Source of the DNA: Lactobacillus sp. LL6
GTDB lineage: Bacteria > Bacillota > Bacilli > Lactobacillales > Lactobacillaceae
Length of the DNA: 64,000 nucleotides
Direction: 5' to 3'
Assembly (NCBI RefSeq): GCF_007570935.1
Contig: NZ_VLLR01000001.1
Location: 248,001-312,000, forward strand
Below the pieces are notes generated by a model. It saw nothing but the letters and a program-made list of their open reading frames with translations. It had not been told where the DNA came from and ran no database searches. The translations under genes were made by a program, and so were the position numbers. This document shows positions 19,047 to 28,399 of this stretch, piece by piece; positions within the stretch are counted from its first letter, which is position 1, and every line of letters starts with the position of its first letter.

Positions 19047-20078
19047 ATGGATGAAAAAGATTTAAAACTTAGTCCAGATGCTTTTGAACCTTTAACCAAA
19101 GACGAAGCTCAAGATAGCGAAAATATTGCTGGACCATCATTATCTTTTGGGCAAAATGTTTGGTTAAGATTTAAGCAAAGAAAAGCAGCCATGCTTTCAG
19201 CAATCATTGTTATTTTGATGGTAATTGTTGCTTTTGGCTCAACCCCGTTCATTAATAAATCCACGTTAGTTAAATCACATCCGCAATATGCTAATTTACC
19301 TGCTAAAGTTCCTGGACTTGATGCAATTAATGGTTTAAATGGAAAAATTAAACAGAATGGTCAATGGGTTGATGCTTATGCTCAAAACGGTGTACCAAAA
19401 GATAAATATTTCTTAGCAGGAACTGACTATTTAGGTCGTCCATTGGGTCAAAGAATTATTTATGGTACTAAAATTTCTTTAATTGTTGCTTTAGTAGCTG
19501 CATTTTTCGATTTAACAATTGGAGTTGCTTATGGAATCATATCTGGCTGGAAAGGTGGCCGAGTCGATAATGTGATGCAGCGGATAATTGAAATTATTTC
19601 ATCAGTTCCTAACTTAATTATTGTGGTTTTAATGTTAGTTGTATTAAAGCCAGGAATTACTTCAATTATCTTAGCTATTGCAATTTCTAGTTGGACAACT
19701 ATGGCAAGGCAAGTTAGAGCCGAAACCTTAAGTTTAAAGAATGAAGAATATGTATTAGCGGCTCAATCTCTTGGAGAATCTCCTTGGGAGATTGCCATTA
19801 AGCACTTAGTGCCTAATCTTTCTAGTATTATTATCATTCAAACAATGTATACTATTCCAACAGCTATTTTCTTTGAAGCATTCTTGAGCTTTATTGGTAT
19901 TGGTATTTCTGCACCAGAAACTTCACTAGGAGTACTTCTTAATGAAGGACAAAAGAATTTCCAATTTTTACCATACCAAATGTGGTATCCAGCAATTATT
20001 TTGTGTATTTTAATGATTGCTTTCAACTTATTAGGTGATGGTTTGCGTGATGCCTTTGATCCAAGAGGCCAAAGATAG
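19047..20078 (+). CDS. oppC: Oligopeptide ABC transporter permease
   Basis: Second permease subunit, 343 residues. The N-terminal cytoplasmic region of about 45 residues is followed by a membrane segment and the OppC N-terminal domain (RFKQRKAAMLSAIIV). The EAA loop is A-A-Q-S-L-G-E-S-P-W-E-I-A-I-K-H-L. A large extracellular loop lies between the first two membrane segments. It pairs with OppB to form the channel. Confidence 0.95.
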   Translation: MDEKDLKLSPDAFEPLTKDEAQDSENIAGPSLSFGQNVWLRFKQRKAAMLSAIIVILMVIVAFGSTPFINKSTLVKSHPQYANLPAKVPGLDAINGLNGKIKQNGQWVDAYAQNGVPKDKYFLAGTDYLGRPLGQRIIYGTKISLIVALVAAFFDLTIGVAYGIISGWKGGRVDNVMQRIIEIISSVPNLIIVVLMLVVLKPGITSIILAIAISSWTTMARQVRAETLSLKNEEYVLAAQSLGESPWEIAIKHLVPNLSSIIIIQTMYTIPTAIFFEAFLSFIGIGISAPETSLGVLLNEGQKNFQFLPYQMWYPAIILCILMIAFNLLGDGLRDAFDPRGQR

Positions 20079-20091
20079 GAGGGTGTATCCG

Positions 20092-21141
20092 ATGCCAAAA
20101 AGGGTATTAGATGTAAAAGATTTAAAAATTGATTTCCATACTTATGCTGGTGAAGTTAAGGCTATTCGGAATGTATCGTTTCATTTGAATGAAGGTGAAA
20201 CTTTAGCAATTGTTGGTGAATCGGGATCAGGTAAATCAGTTACTACTCGTTCTATCATTGGACTCTTAGCAAGAAATGCTCAAGTTATGGGTGGAGAAAT
20301 TAATTTCCATGGAAAGAATTTGTTAGATTTATCTGAAAAAGAATGGCAACATATTCGTGGTAATGAAATTGCAATGATTTTTCAGGATCCAATGACCTCA
20401 CTTGATCCAACTATGAAAATTGGGCAACAAATTGCTGAGCCTTTGATTAAACATAAGGGAGTGTCTAAAAAAGAGGCTTGGGCAAAAGCTTTGGAAATGA
20501 TGAAGGCAGTAGGAATTCCTAAGGCTGAAGAGAGAATTAATCAATATCCGCACCAATTTTCTGGAGGGATGCGACAGAGAATCGTGATTGCAATTGCACT
20601 TATTTGTGAACCAGAAATTTTGCTTGCCGATGAACCTACTACTGCCCTTGATGTAACAGTTCAAGCTGAAATTTTGGAATTAATGAAAGATTTGCAAAAG
20701 CGTGTAAAAACTTCTATTATTTTTATTACTCACGATTTAGGTGTAGTAGCCGGTATGGCAGATAGAGTTGCTGTAATGTATGCTGGTGAGTTTATGGAAT
20801 ATGGTACAGTAGATGACATTTTTTATAATCCACAACACCCATATACGTGGGGGCTAATCAATTCAATGCCAACTCTAGAGAGTAATACCTTAGAATCAAT
20901 TCCGGGAACTCCTCCAGATTTACTTGATCCACCAAAAGGTGATCCGTTTGCGCCAAGAAATCGTTACGCAATGAAAATTGATGTTCAAAGAAAACCCCCT
21001 CTTTTCAAAGTGTCAGATACTCATTATGCAGCTACTTGGCTTTTAGCACCAGGAGCTCCGAAAGTGACACCTCCTGAAGAAATTCAAAGACGTTGGAAGA
21101 AATTTAAATTGATGCAAGAAGGCTATAATACTAACAGCTAG
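20092..21141 (+). CDS. oppD: Oligopeptide ABC transporter ATP-binding protein
   Basis: The 349-residue ATPase starts at 20092 behind AGGAGGG; an in-frame extension upstream lies inside oppC and is not credible. Walker A GESGSGKS, Q-loop IFQDPMTSLDP, signature FSGGMRQR, Walker B EILLADEPTTALD and switch THDLG are all visible. The C-terminal oligo_HPY extension is present (Y-N-P-Q-H-P-Y-T-W-G-L then P-G-T-P-P-D-L). The Fe-S-type cysteines of some OppD proteins are not visible. Confidence 0.96.
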   Translation: MPKRVLDVKDLKIDFHTYAGEVKAIRNVSFHLNEGETLAIVGESGSGKSVTTRSIIGLLARNAQVMGGEINFHGKNLLDLSEKEWQHIRGNEIAMIFQDPMTSLDPTMKIGQQIAEPLIKHKGVSKKEAWAKALEMMKAVGIPKAEERINQYPHQFSGGMRQRIVIAIALICEPEILLADEPTTALDVTVQAEILELMKDLQKRVKTSIIFITHDLGVVAGMADRVAVMYAGEFMEYGTVDDIFYNPQHPYTWGLINSMPTLESNTLESIPGTPPDLLDPPKGDPFAPRNRYAMKIDVQRKPPLFKVSDTHYAATWLLAPGAPKVTPPEEIQRRWKKFKLMQEGYNTNS

Positions 21142-21151
21142 GGAGGATTTT

Positions 21152-22093
21152 ATGCCAGAAAAAAAGAAAATTTTGGAAGTAAAGCATCTAAAACAATACT
21201 TTAAAAATGGACGTGAAATTACTAAGGCTGTTGATGATGTTAGTTTTGATATTTATGAAGGTGAAACTTTTGGGCTAGTAGGAGAATCTGGCTCTGGTAA
21301 AACCACAACTGGTCGTTCCATTTTACAATTATATAAACCGACTAGTGGTGAAGTGATTTTTGAAGGAAAAAATGTTGAAAATTTAAAAAAGCGCGATGAT
21401 AAACTTAAGTTTAGACGTGATGCACAGATGATTTTCCAAGACCCTTATGCTTCTCTTAATCCACGAATGACCGTTGAAGATATTATTGCAGAAGGTCTTG
21501 ATATTCATGGATTAGTCAAAAACAAAGAGCAAAGACGTCAGCGCGTTGAAGAGCTTCTTGAAACCGTTGGTCTTAATAAAAACCATGCTAGCCGTTTTCC
21601 TCATGAATTCTCTGGTGGTCAGCGTCAAAGAATCGGTATTGCTCGAGCATTAGCTGTTGAACCTAAGTTTATTGTAGCTGATGAGCCAATTTCTGCACTT
21701 GATGTTTCTATTCAAGCTCAAGTTGTGAATTTAATGATTGAATTACAAAAAAAGCGTGGACTTACTTATTTATTTATTGCCCATGATTTATCAATGGTTA
21801 AATTTATTTCAGATAGAATTGGTGTTATGCACTTTGGTAAATTATTAGAAGTAGGATCAGCGGATGATGTTTATGATAGACCACTTCATGATTATACTAA
21901 GAGTTTGATTTCGGCGGTCCCAGTACCTGATCCAGAAATTGAAAGAAGCCGTCAGCGAATTGATTATGATGCTGAAAAAGAAGAAAATGACGGTAAAAAA
22001 CGAACCCTACATGAAATTACTCCAGGACATTTTGTTCGTTGCAGTGATGATGAAGTAGAACGTTATAGGCAAGTAGCTAAAAGTTATGAATAG
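21152..22093 (+). CDS. oppF: Oligopeptide ABC transporter ATP-binding protein
   Basis: Second ATPase, 313 residues. Walker A GESGSGKTT, Q-loop FQDPYASLNPR, signature FSGGQRQR, Walker B FIVADEPISALD and HD switch AHDLSM are present. The C-terminal oligo_HPY region ends in G-H-F-V-R-C. It forms the OppD/OppF heterodimer that drives peptide import. The gene ends the operon at a shared terminator with pepC. Confidence 0.96.
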   Translation: MPEKKKILEVKHLKQYFKNGREITKAVDDVSFDIYEGETFGLVGESGSGKTTTGRSILQLYKPTSGEVIFEGKNVENLKKRDDKLKFRRDAQMIFQDPYASLNPRMTVEDIIAEGLDIHGLVKNKEQRRQRVEELLETVGLNKNHASRFPHEFSGGQRQRIGIARALAVEPKFIVADEPISALDVSIQAQVVNLMIELQKKRGLTYLFIAHDLSMVKFISDRIGVMHFGKLLEVGSADDVYDRPLHDYTKSLISAVPVPDPEIERSRQRIDYDAEKEENDGKKRTLHEITPGHFVRCSDDEVERYRQVAKSYE

Positions 22094-22095
22094 AC

Positions 22096-22128
22096 AAAAA
22101 AACTCTGCATTTTGTGCAGAGTTTTTTA
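22096..22128. terminator. Bidirectional terminator between oppF and pepC
   Basis: AAAACTCTGCA pairs with TGCAGAGTTTT with A/T-runs on both strands. Confidence 0.9.
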
Positions 22129-22143
22129 TTTCCTGGGAAATAA

Positions 22144-23460
22144 TTATGATAAAGAATCCCAAGCTGGAAGATCAGTAATTGGACCTTCTGCAATTTTTCT
22201 TTGTTCCTCAGTTAAATACTTCTTGTGAACAACCACTTCATAGACATAATCGTTAAACCAATCATTATTCATTACAAAATAACCCTTTGCTCCCAACTTA
22301 TCGCCCCAGGAGTTTTCAACTTTCCATTGACGAATATCACCGTTATCTTCATCAACTCCAACTAAAGTCATAGCATGTGAAACTTCACCTGCACCAGTTT
22401 TTAGTCGATCTTCTTTACTCATTTTTAGGTCTACATGGAATAAATCGTCAAGTTTATATAAATTAGTATCAAGATAACCAGTTTTACGATCCATTTGGCG
22501 CAAAACATCATTTCCAAACCAAACAGCCTCACCATCTTTTAATTGAGCAATTGAAGCTTGAGTTAAGTATTCCATTGGAACATTTAATAATTTAATGCGA
22601 TATTGCCCCTCAATGTTGTCTTCTGCAGGAAGGCCATAGAGTTTATCATATTCATGGTCAGGAGCATTTGTTAAAACAACGTAATTATCTAAATTCGCAT
22701 CGTTTAAGTATTTATGGAAAAATTCAATTGGAGTTAAATTTTTATCTAAATGATAATTCTTTTCATCATCACGATATTCTAAGTCAAAATGCTTTGGTGG
22801 CTCACCTACAGCAATTGCTGTCATACGATAAACTTCACTTAAAAACTTATTACGTAATTTTTCTGCTTCTGCTGTTTTTCCATCTTGAATTAATTTACGT
22901 AAAACTAAAGCATCCTTTTTAAGTTTATCTTTGAGTGCGTTGCTAAAGCCTGTAGTATCATTGGTATTAAAAGTTTCTGGCATTGCATAAGAAGGCACTA
23001 CTCCGTATTTTTCAACTAAGGAAGCTGCCATATGGAATTGTCCACCGTCTGCTCCAGCAAAATCTAAATGAGCCTTAACTTCACGTGAATCAAGAGGTTT
23101 ATTAGCAGTTTCAATGATATTGCTGTAAAAAATATTTGCTCGTTCAATTTTGTCCCAAAAGAAGTTGTAAGCTTGTGAGAAAGTAAAGTTCTTTGCTTTA
23201 TATTTTTTGCCAAATTCATGACGAAGTACATTTAAAGTCGCAAATAACCAGCACCGGCCTGAGTGTTTTTGATTAGTAACATTATCGGTATCAAGTTCTG
23301 TTGAGAAAACTCGCGTTAATTTGCTCTGAACACGATCATTATAAGACGCTGCTAAAACACCACTTTTTTGAGCAGCACGTGCAATGACATGGTTCTCAGG
23401 ATTTTTGTTAAAGTCTTGAGAAAACTTTTCGATTTCTTGCAAGGTTAATTTATGTGCCAT
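22144..23460 (-). CDS. pepC: Aminopeptidase C (bleomycin-hydrolase-type cysteine peptidase)
   Basis: PepC is a cytosolic papain-like aminopeptidase that cuts imported peptides. The 438-residue length is usual. The catalytic Cys is in SGRCWLFATLN (about residue 70), the His is in EVSHAMTLVGV (about 360) and the Asn in VENSWGD (about 382). Converging directly on the opp operon, it fits peptide use in amino-acid-requiring lactobacilli. The ribosome site AAGGAAG precedes ATG 23460. Confidence 0.96.
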   Translation of the reverse strand: MAHKLTLQEIEKFSQDFNKNPENHVIARAAQKSGVLAASYNDRVQSKLTRVFSTELDTDNVTNQKHSGRCWLFATLNVLRHEFGKKYKAKNFTFSQAYNFFWDKIERANIFYSNIIETANKPLDSREVKAHLDFAGADGGQFHMAASLVEKYGVVPSYAMPETFNTNDTTGFSNALKDKLKKDALVLRKLIQDGKTAEAEKLRNKFLSEVYRMTAIAVGEPPKHFDLEYRDDEKNYHLDKNLTPIEFFHKYLNDANLDNYVVLTNAPDHEYDKLYGLPAEDNIEGQYRIKLLNVPMEYLTQASIAQLKDGEAVWFGNDVLRQMDRKTGYLDTNLYKLDDLFHVDLKMSKEDRLKTGAGEVSHAMTLVGVDEDNGDIRQWKVENSWGDKLGAKGYFVMNNDWFNDYVYEVVVHKKYLTEEQRKIAEGPITDLPAWDSLS

Positions 23461-23511
23461 AAGAAAACTTCCTTTTTAATATTATTTTATATTACCTTTC
23501 ATTTTAGTCCA

Positions 23512-23544
23512 AAACAAAAGCAGGTTCAATAAAGAACCTGCCTT
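23512..23544 (-). terminator. hsp20 terminator
   Basis: GCAGGTTC pairs with GAACCTGC, with a T-run on the minus strand (AAAAC on plus). Confidence 0.8.
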
Positions 23545-23598
23545 CAATAGAGAATTATTATTGAATAACTTATGTGGACTTCTTGCAATTATTATAAG

Positions 23599-24021
23599 TT
23601 AATCAATTTGAATTGAACTATTATTTTCCTCTGCATTTTGCTTAGGCAAAGTAATAGTCAATACACCATCATCATACTTTGCATGAATCTTATTTGCAAC
23701 TACATTTGGTAATCTGAAGCTTCTAGAAACATGTCCTTCGCTTCTTTCTTTGTGTATTACATCGCCATTCTTAGCGGTTTCATTATTTTCGAATTTTCTT
23801 GTACCAGAAACGCTTAAAATTCCATCTTGGTAGTTTAAATGAATTTTGTTTTTGTCAAAACCTGGCATATCAAGAGTTACAATATAGTCTTTATCAGTTT
23901 CTGAAAGATCAGCTTGCATGATGTTGGCAACTTTATCGTCAAAGAAGTTTCTTGGAAAACCAAACCAATCGTTCATTGCATCAAAAACATCATTATGACG
24001 ATTCATCATTTCGTTTGCCAT
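23599..24021 (-). CDS. hsp20: Small heat-shock protein (alpha-crystallin family)
   Basis: Hsp20 binds unfolding proteins and holds them for refolding. The 140-residue protein has a short N-terminal arm (N-D-W-F-G-F-P-R-N-F-F), an alpha-crystallin domain at about 38-125, including the conserved GVLTITLPK motif, and a C-terminal S-I-Q-I tail like the I-x-I oligomer motif. It is divergent from greA with a CIRCE-like operator between them, which suggests HrcA control. A terminator follows. Confidence 0.95.
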   Translation of the reverse strand: MANEMMNRHNDVFDAMNDWFGFPRNFFDDKVANIMQADLSETDKDYIVTLDMPGFDKNKIHLNYQDGILSVSGTRKFENNETAKNGDVIHKERSEGHVSRSFRLPNVVANKIHAKYDDGVLTITLPKQNAEENNSSIQID

Positions 24022-24079
24022 AAATTAATAACTTCCTTTCAAATAATATTAGAAGATTTATTTCTCCTTACACAGACTA

Positions 24080-24108
24080 TTGTAGTAGGATAGAATAAAA
24101 AATAAAGT
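24080..24108 (+). promoter_or_regulatory. Possible greA promoter next to the CIRCE-like site
   Basis: TTGTAG at 24080-24085 and TAAAGT at 24103-24108 are 17 bases apart. The match is moderate. The transcription start would fall inside the CIRCE-like operator. Confidence 0.4.
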
Positions 24109-24110
24109 AT

Positions 24111-24137
24111 TTAGCACTTAAAAATAGATAGTGCTAA
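24111..24137. promoter_or_regulatory. CIRCE-like HrcA operator
   Basis: TTAGCACT, 11 bases, AGTGCTAA. This matches CIRCE (TTAGCACTC-N9-GAGTGCTAA) in 16 of 18 half-site positions; only the innermost base of each arm differs. It sits in the 113-base gap between divergent hsp20 and greA and ends immediately before the greA ribosome site. HrcA binding here could affect both genes. Confidence 0.75.
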
Positions 24138-24149
24138 TTGGAGGTAAAA

Positions 24150-24611
24150 ATGGTTTATTATCAAAAAATGACCCCAGAAGGTTATAAACAAATTGAAGAT
24201 GAGATTGAACGTTTAAAAAAAGACCGACCACGTAGAATTAAAATTTTGCAACAAGCTCGTTCAATGGGAGACTTATCTGAAAATACAGAATATACTGAAG
24301 CTAAACGTGATTTAGGTCATTTGCAAAGCCGTTTGCGTTATTTGGGCAAGCAATTAAAGTATGCAGAAGTAATCAAAGCAAAAGATGATGGCAAGGTAGA
24401 TTTAGGAAAAGTTGCAGTTTTAAAATTTGAAGATGATGATGAAACTGAAGAATATCGTATTGTGGGAAGAATGGAAGCTGATTTAGCAGAAAATAAGGTA
24501 TCTTTTGATTCACCGCTTGGGAGTGCAATTATGAAAAAAACAGCTGGTACGACAGTAACAGTTGAAGCACCAGCTGGCAGTTATCAGGTAAAAGTAGTTG
24601 AAGTGAAATAG
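24150..24611 (+). CDS. greA: Transcription elongation factor GreA
   Basis: GreA rescues stalled RNA polymerase by stimulating cleavage of the transcript end. I start at ATG 24150 (GGAGG at 24140-24144), giving 153 residues. The N-terminal coiled coil is residues 5-75, with the acidic tip in ENTEYTEAK (about residue 44). The C-terminal FKBP-like half starts at about 80 and ends with G-S-Y-Q-V-K-V-V-E-V. An in-frame TTG at 24138 lies inside the operator and is not used here. Confidence 0.96.
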   Translation: MVYYQKMTPEGYKQIEDEIERLKKDRPRRIKILQQARSMGDLSENTEYTEAKRDLGHLQSRLRYLGKQLKYAEVIKAKDDGKVDLGKVAVLKFEDDDETEEYRIVGRMEADLAENKVSFDSPLGSAIMKKTAGTTVTVEAPAGSYQVKVVEVK

Positions 24612-24699
24612 GAAAAATCAATATGATAATTCCTAAATATGGCTTTTTTTGTTATAATATGGAATTTGTAGGATATATACAATTTTAGGAGTGAAGTTT

Positions 24700-25362
24700 T
24701 TGAATACGCCAGAATCAAGAGAAGGTAATCTGATTCGCTATGCTGTATATTTTATTGGCTATTTAATGGCTGCTGGTGTAGTTAAATTAGTTACTATGAA
24801 ATCACCGCTTAGAATATGGGACATAATCTTATTTGGATTAATTGCAGCGATGGTGCTTTTATTTTATATTTATCGCTTTAATCGTGAACAGCGCTTCTTT
24901 GAGCGAGATTTTGTAATGCCGTGGTTAGGTGATTATGCAATAACAATTGGTTTAACGATTCTGGTTGTAGCAGGCAGAATTGGAGTTTCATGGCTTCAAG
25001 CTTATAATAAAATTAGTTGGTATGGTTTTCAGATTGAATACTTAAAACATGAGTCCATTCCCATGTTTTGGTTTTTGATTGTAGCTGTTGGAATTATTTT
25101 GCCAATTTTGCAACAATTTTTGACAATTGGATTTTTATTCAATTATGCATTTAGACGAAGTGTGCCAGCAATCGCAGTAGTTGGAATGTTTACGTCAGGA
25201 ATTTTATTCAGTATTTTAAACTTTCAAATGTCAATCCCATTGTTTGTTATAGATATTGCCTTTGGGGCAATGTTTGCATGGTCCTACTTATACACACAAA
25301 CAATATGGATGCCAATATATCTATCTGTTGTAAATGGTGTTTTATTAGTAATTATGACTTAA
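24700..25362 (+). CDS. CPBP-family-like membrane protein without the catalytic Glu pair
   Basis: A 220-residue integral membrane protein with about six to seven segments. Layout and the last third (Q-Q-F-L-x-x-G-F-L-F then a S-x-x-F-S-I-L-N-F motif and a final G-A-M-F-A-W-S-Y-L-Y-T-Q-T-I-W-x-P-I) resemble CPBP/Abi proteases. The usual EExxxR is LQQFLTIGFLFN, and the motif-2 FxxxH position is SILNF, so the catalytic residues are missing. I use TTG 24700 because AGGAG (24687-24691) sits on top of the alternative GTG 24691. It could be a degenerate or non-enzymatic member. Confidence 0.6.
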   Translation: MNTPESREGNLIRYAVYFIGYLMAAGVVKLVTMKSPLRIWDIILFGLIAAMVLLFYIYRFNREQRFFERDFVMPWLGDYAITIGLTILVVAGRIGVSWLQAYNKISWYGFQIEYLKHESIPMFWFLIVAVGIILPILQQFLTIGFLFNYAFRRSVPAIAVVGMFTSGILFSILNFQMSIPLFVIDIAFGAMFAWSYLYTQTIWMPIYLSVVNGVLLVIMT

Positions 25363-25365
25363 AAG

Positions 25366-25404
25366 AAAAAGATGATGAACAAAATTTGTTCATCATCTTT
25401 TTTA
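25366..25404. terminator. Terminator after the CPBP-like gene
   Basis: AAAGATGATGAAC pairs with GTTCATCATCTTT with runs on both sides. It stands between this gene and the tRNA on the opposite strand. Confidence 0.9.
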
Positions 25405-25408
25405 TATA

Positions 25409-25479
25409 AGCGGATAGCGTGAATCGAACCCGCATCTTCAGCTTGGGAAGCTGACGTTCTACCATTTAACTATACCCGC
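25409..25479 (-). tRNA. tRNA-Gly (anticodon CCC)
   Basis: On the minus strand: acceptor GCGGGTA/TATCCGC (one G-T pair), D-arm with AATGGTA loop, anticodon stem TCAGC/GCTGA around TTCCCAA giving anticodon CCC, and a T-arm with TTCGATT loop. The T-stem has one mismatch. CCA is not encoded. A CCC anticodon reads only GGG, a minor glycine codon here. Confidence 0.93.
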
Positions 25480-25511
25480 ATTGCCTCTATATTCTATCAT
25501 GAATTGAAAAA

Positions 25512-26120
25512 TTATGCCAAATTATTTTCATGGGGTAATTTCTTTACTGCTAAGTCAAAATTTTCACGATTAATTAAACTGGTAAAATTTTGAAAGAGCC
25601 ATTGGCGAATTTCTGCAGGCTTAAGTAATAATGGCATTCGATTATGGATTGGCATCATGTAAGAATTAGGAGCAGTTGTAACCATTGCAAATTTATCTTT
25701 ATCATAAATCCCAGCGATTAAAGTTAATGGGTATTCTGGATCACGAAAGGCATATTTTTCATGATAATTTTTATTTTCAAAGCGATATTTTTCTTTGCTA
25801 GTTTCAAAAAATTCATCAGCGATAATAATGCATCTTTGACGAGCAAATGACTTATCCCACATTGATGAGCGTTTTTCATAAAATCTTTCGATTCGTGCAT
25901 TAAAAACAGGTTTGTTTAAATCAAATGGACTTGGATAACCCCATAATTTGGGCTGCAGAAGAAGTTTATTGTCATTAAATAGTAAAACTGGAGCAGCAGT
26001 TTTGGGAAAGATATTTTGAGTTTTAATTTGAAAGTCAGATTTAATTAAAGGTAGATTTAAATCATTTTTTAAATAATTTTCGATTGTTTTGAGTTTAGGT
26101 ATTTTAAAATTATTGCACAT
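25512..26120 (-). CDS. SRAP-family (YedK/HMCES) abasic-site protein
   Basis: SRAP proteins crosslink to abasic sites in single-stranded DNA through the Cys right after the start Met. Here the protein begins M-C-N-N-F, so that Cys2 is present. The conserved A-D-E-F-F-E segment (about residue 113) and M-P-I-H-N-R-M-P (about 165) carry the Glu and His used by the family. At 202 residues it is at the short end. It sits alone between tRNA-Gly and trpS. Confidence 0.88.
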   Translation of the reverse strand: MCNNFKIPKLKTIENYLKNDLNLPLIKSDFQIKTQNIFPKTAAPVLLFNDNKLLLQPKLWGYPSPFDLNKPVFNARIERFYEKRSSMWDKSFARQRCIIIADEFFETSKEKYRFENKNYHEKYAFRDPEYPLTLIAGIYDKDKFAMVTTAPNSYMMPIHNRMPLLLKPAEIRQWLFQNFTSLINRENFDLAVKKLPHENNLA

Positions 26121-26233
26121 TTTTAGCCTTCTAACTAATGTAATCTCATAGCTAGTTTAATCTTAGCTTAATTTTTGATAAAATTGAAGTTATTAAAAAC
26201 TAATGTATAAAGATTTAAGAAGGAAGAATAGTT

Positions 26234-27262
26234 ATGACAAAGGAAATATTACTTACAGGTGATCGTCCAACAGGTAAATTACATGTTGGTCACTACATTG
26301 GCTCTCTTAGAAATCGAGTAAAGCTCCAAAATAGTGGTGATTATGCCCCATATATTATGATTGCGGATACTCAAGCTTTAACTGATAATGCAAGAGATCC
26401 TGAAAAAATTCGCAACTCACTTATTCAAGTAGCACTTGACTATCTTTCAGTTGGTATTGATCCAACTAAATCAACAATTTTTGTCCAATCACAAATTCCT
26501 GCTCTTTTTGAATTAACAGCTTATTACATGGACTTAGTCACTGTAGCACGTCTTGAAAGAAACCCAACTGTTAAAACAGAAATTAAGCAAAAAGGTTTTA
26601 AAGACTCTATTCCAGTTGGCTTTTTGAATTATCCAGTTTCTCAAGCAGCCGATATTACTGCTTTTAAAGCAACTGTAGTTCCAGTTGGGGATGATCAAGA
26701 ACCAATGCTTGAACAAACTCGTGAAATCGTACGCACATTTAACCGTGTATATGATTGTGATGTACTTGTAGAACCTAAAGGTTACTTCCCTGCAAAAGGT
26801 GAAGGTCGTCTTCCAGGTCTTGATGGAAATGCGAAAATGTCTAAATCCCTTGGTAATGCAATTTACCTATCAGATGACGAAAAGACAGTTCAAAAGAAAG
26901 TTATGTCAATGTACACTGATCCAAATCATATTCATGTTGAAGACCCTGGTCAAGTTGAAGGAAATACTGTCTTTACTTATCTTGATGTATTTGATCCAGA
27001 TAAAGAGACAGTTGCTCAATTAAAAGCAGATTATCAAAAGGGCGGTTTAGGAGACGTTAAAATTAAACGCTACTTAAACAAAGTTTTAGAACAAGAACTT
27101 GCTCCAATTCGTGAGCGTCGTGCAAAATATGAAAAAGATCTTGATAGTGTGTACCAAATGTTAATTGACGGATCTAATAAAGCAAATGAAGTTGCAAACC
27201 AAACTTTGGAAGAAGTACGTGATGCAATTGGTCTTAACTATTTTAAGAACAGACAAAAATAG
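26234..27262 (+). CDS. trpS: Tryptophanyl-tRNA synthetase
   Basis: TrpS charges tRNA-Trp. The 342-residue length is typical. The HIGH-type motif is [11 protein letters not shown] near residue 15, and KMSKS is intact in [11 protein letters not shown] near residue 200. The G-D-D-Q-E-P and tryptophan-pocket regions are present. Unlike tyrS there is no T-box in the 113-base upstream gap. The dCMP deaminase gene follows after 9 bases, so they probably share a transcript. Confidence 0.97.
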   Translation: MTKEILLTGDRPTGKLHVGHYIGSLRNRVKLQNSGDYAPYIMIADTQALTDNARDPEKIRNSLIQVALDYLSVGIDPTKSTIFVQSQIPALFELTAYYMDLVTVARLERNPTVKTEIKQKGFKDSIPVGFLNYPVSQAADITAFKATVVPVGDDQEPMLEQTREIVRTFNRVYDCDVLVEPKGYFPAKGEGRLPGLDGNAKMSKSLGNAIYLSDDEKTVQKKVMSMYTDPNHIHVEDPGQVEGNTVFTYLDVFDPDKETVAQLKADYQKGGLGDVKIKRYLNKVLEQELAPIRERRAKYEKDLDSVYQMLIDGSNKANEVANQTLEEVRDAIGLNYFKNRQK

Positions 27263-27271
27263 AGGCAATTT

Positions 27272-27751
27272 ATGCGTGATCGAATTCCTTGGAAGCAGTA
27301 TTTTATGATGCAGGCTTTGGTGATTGCTCAAAGATCAACTTGTAATCGTGCTCTTGTTGGTAGTGTGTTGGTTAAAGATAATAGAATTATCGGTACAGGA
27401 TATAATGGTTCTATTTCAGGTCAGCCTCACTGTGATGATGTAGGTCACCAAATGGTAGATGGACACTGCGTTAGAACAATTCATTCAGAAATGAACTCTT
27501 TGATTCAATGTGCTAAAAATGGAGTTTCAACGGCTGAGACTGAAATTTATGTAACTCATTTTCCTTGCTATAATTGCACTAAAGCATTGATTCAAGCCGG
27601 TATTAAAAAAGTTAATTATTACTTTGATTACCGTGATAATCCACTAGCAATAGACTTACTAGAAGATTGTGGGGTACCATATGAGAAAATCAATATTGAC
27701 CGCAAATATGTTGAAGGATTGGCTCATAAACTTGAAGAAGATGAAAACTAA
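27272..27751 (+). CDS. comEB: ComEB / dCMP-deaminase-family protein
   Basis: A 159-residue zinc deaminase. The zinc ligands are in THIS order: His/Glu in IHSEMNSL (about residue 71) and PCYNC (about 95). It probably converts dCMP to dUMP, supplying thymidylate; the ComEB name comes from its B. subtilis competence-operon homologue, but no comEA/comEC is nearby here. The end overlaps the next gene by 11 bases, so translation may be coupled. Confidence 0.93.
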   Translation: MRDRIPWKQYFMMQALVIAQRSTCNRALVGSVLVKDNRIIGTGYNGSISGQPHCDDVGHQMVDGHCVRTIHSEMNSLIQCAKNGVSTAETEIYVTHFPCYNCTKALIQAGIKKVNYYFDYRDNPLAIDLLEDCGVPYEKINIDRKYVEGLAHKLEEDEN

Positions 27752-28343
27752 GCTGCTAATTTTTACTGGACTAGTAATTACTTTTTTGACTTTGAGTGGA
27801 TTTAGTCAAAAAGATATTGAAGATAATGCTCATGTTTTAAATAAAGAAACTAAGCAACTAATAACAGCAAAAAATAATCGTTATTGGCAAACAAAAGAGC
27901 AACCACAAGTAGTAGTTAAAACAGTCACCAGACTCAATCACTTAACTCCTAAAAGATTAAATAAGCAAAAAAATAAAGTTTTTATTGTAATTGGGGTTAA
28001 AAAAGATAAGAAAAATGTGCAAATTTTTTCAACTAAAGATTTACATGGAGCTTTTACTGCGGAGTCACGAGCAAGTATCATTAGAGCAGCTGGAGATGAA
28101 CTGAGAAGCGATAATAATACAACTTTCAATAAGGGAGTGCGCTTTGTATTTCGAGCTTGTGCTACTAAAGTTGATCAACAATATCAGTACACCTTAGATA
28201 AGTATGATCTTACTGATAGCGAACAAAATAAGATTTCTCATCCACGAAAAGTTGCTCTTCCAATTGCATTAGCATTGGTTGTTGTAGTAGCTGGAATGAT
28301 TTATGTTTTACGTGGGGTACGAGTTAAAAATAATAAGAAATAA
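27741..28343 (+). CDS. Exported TPM-domain-like protein with C-terminal membrane anchor
   Basis: A 200-residue protein. It has a signal peptide ([20 protein letters not shown]), an extracytoplasmic domain of about 130 residues with the [10 protein letters not shown] opening of TPM (TLP18.3/Psb32) domains, and a C-terminal membrane helix with basic K-N-N-K-K end. I start at ATG 27741, inside the end of comEB, because a Met followed by a signal sequence begins there and the ribosome site GAAGAAG is adjacent. Function is unknown. Confidence 0.75.
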   Translation: MKTKLLIFTGLVITFLTLSGFSQKDIEDNAHVLNKETKQLITAKNNRYWQTKEQPQVVVKTVTRLNHLTPKRLNKQKNKVFIVIGVKKDKKNVQIFSTKDLHGAFTAESRASIIRAAGDELRSDNNTTFNKGVRFVFRACATKVDQQYQYTLDKYDLTDSEQNKISHPRKVALPIALALVVVVAGMIYVLRGVRVKNNKK

Positions 28344-28352
28344 AATTCAATT

Positions 28353-28381
28353 TGACGATAAGCTTTTTAAGCCTTAGACTT
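28353..28381 (+). promoter_or_regulatory. Promoter of the M-box/mgtA unit
   Basis: TTGACG at 28353-28358 and TAGACT at 28376-28381, 17 bases apart, just before the leader. Confidence 0.55.
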
Positions 28382-28399
28382 ATTAAGGTAATACAATTT

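Noticed and set aside
26121-26233. A T-box before trpS
   Set aside because: There is only 113 bases and no GGGTGG core or terminator pair.
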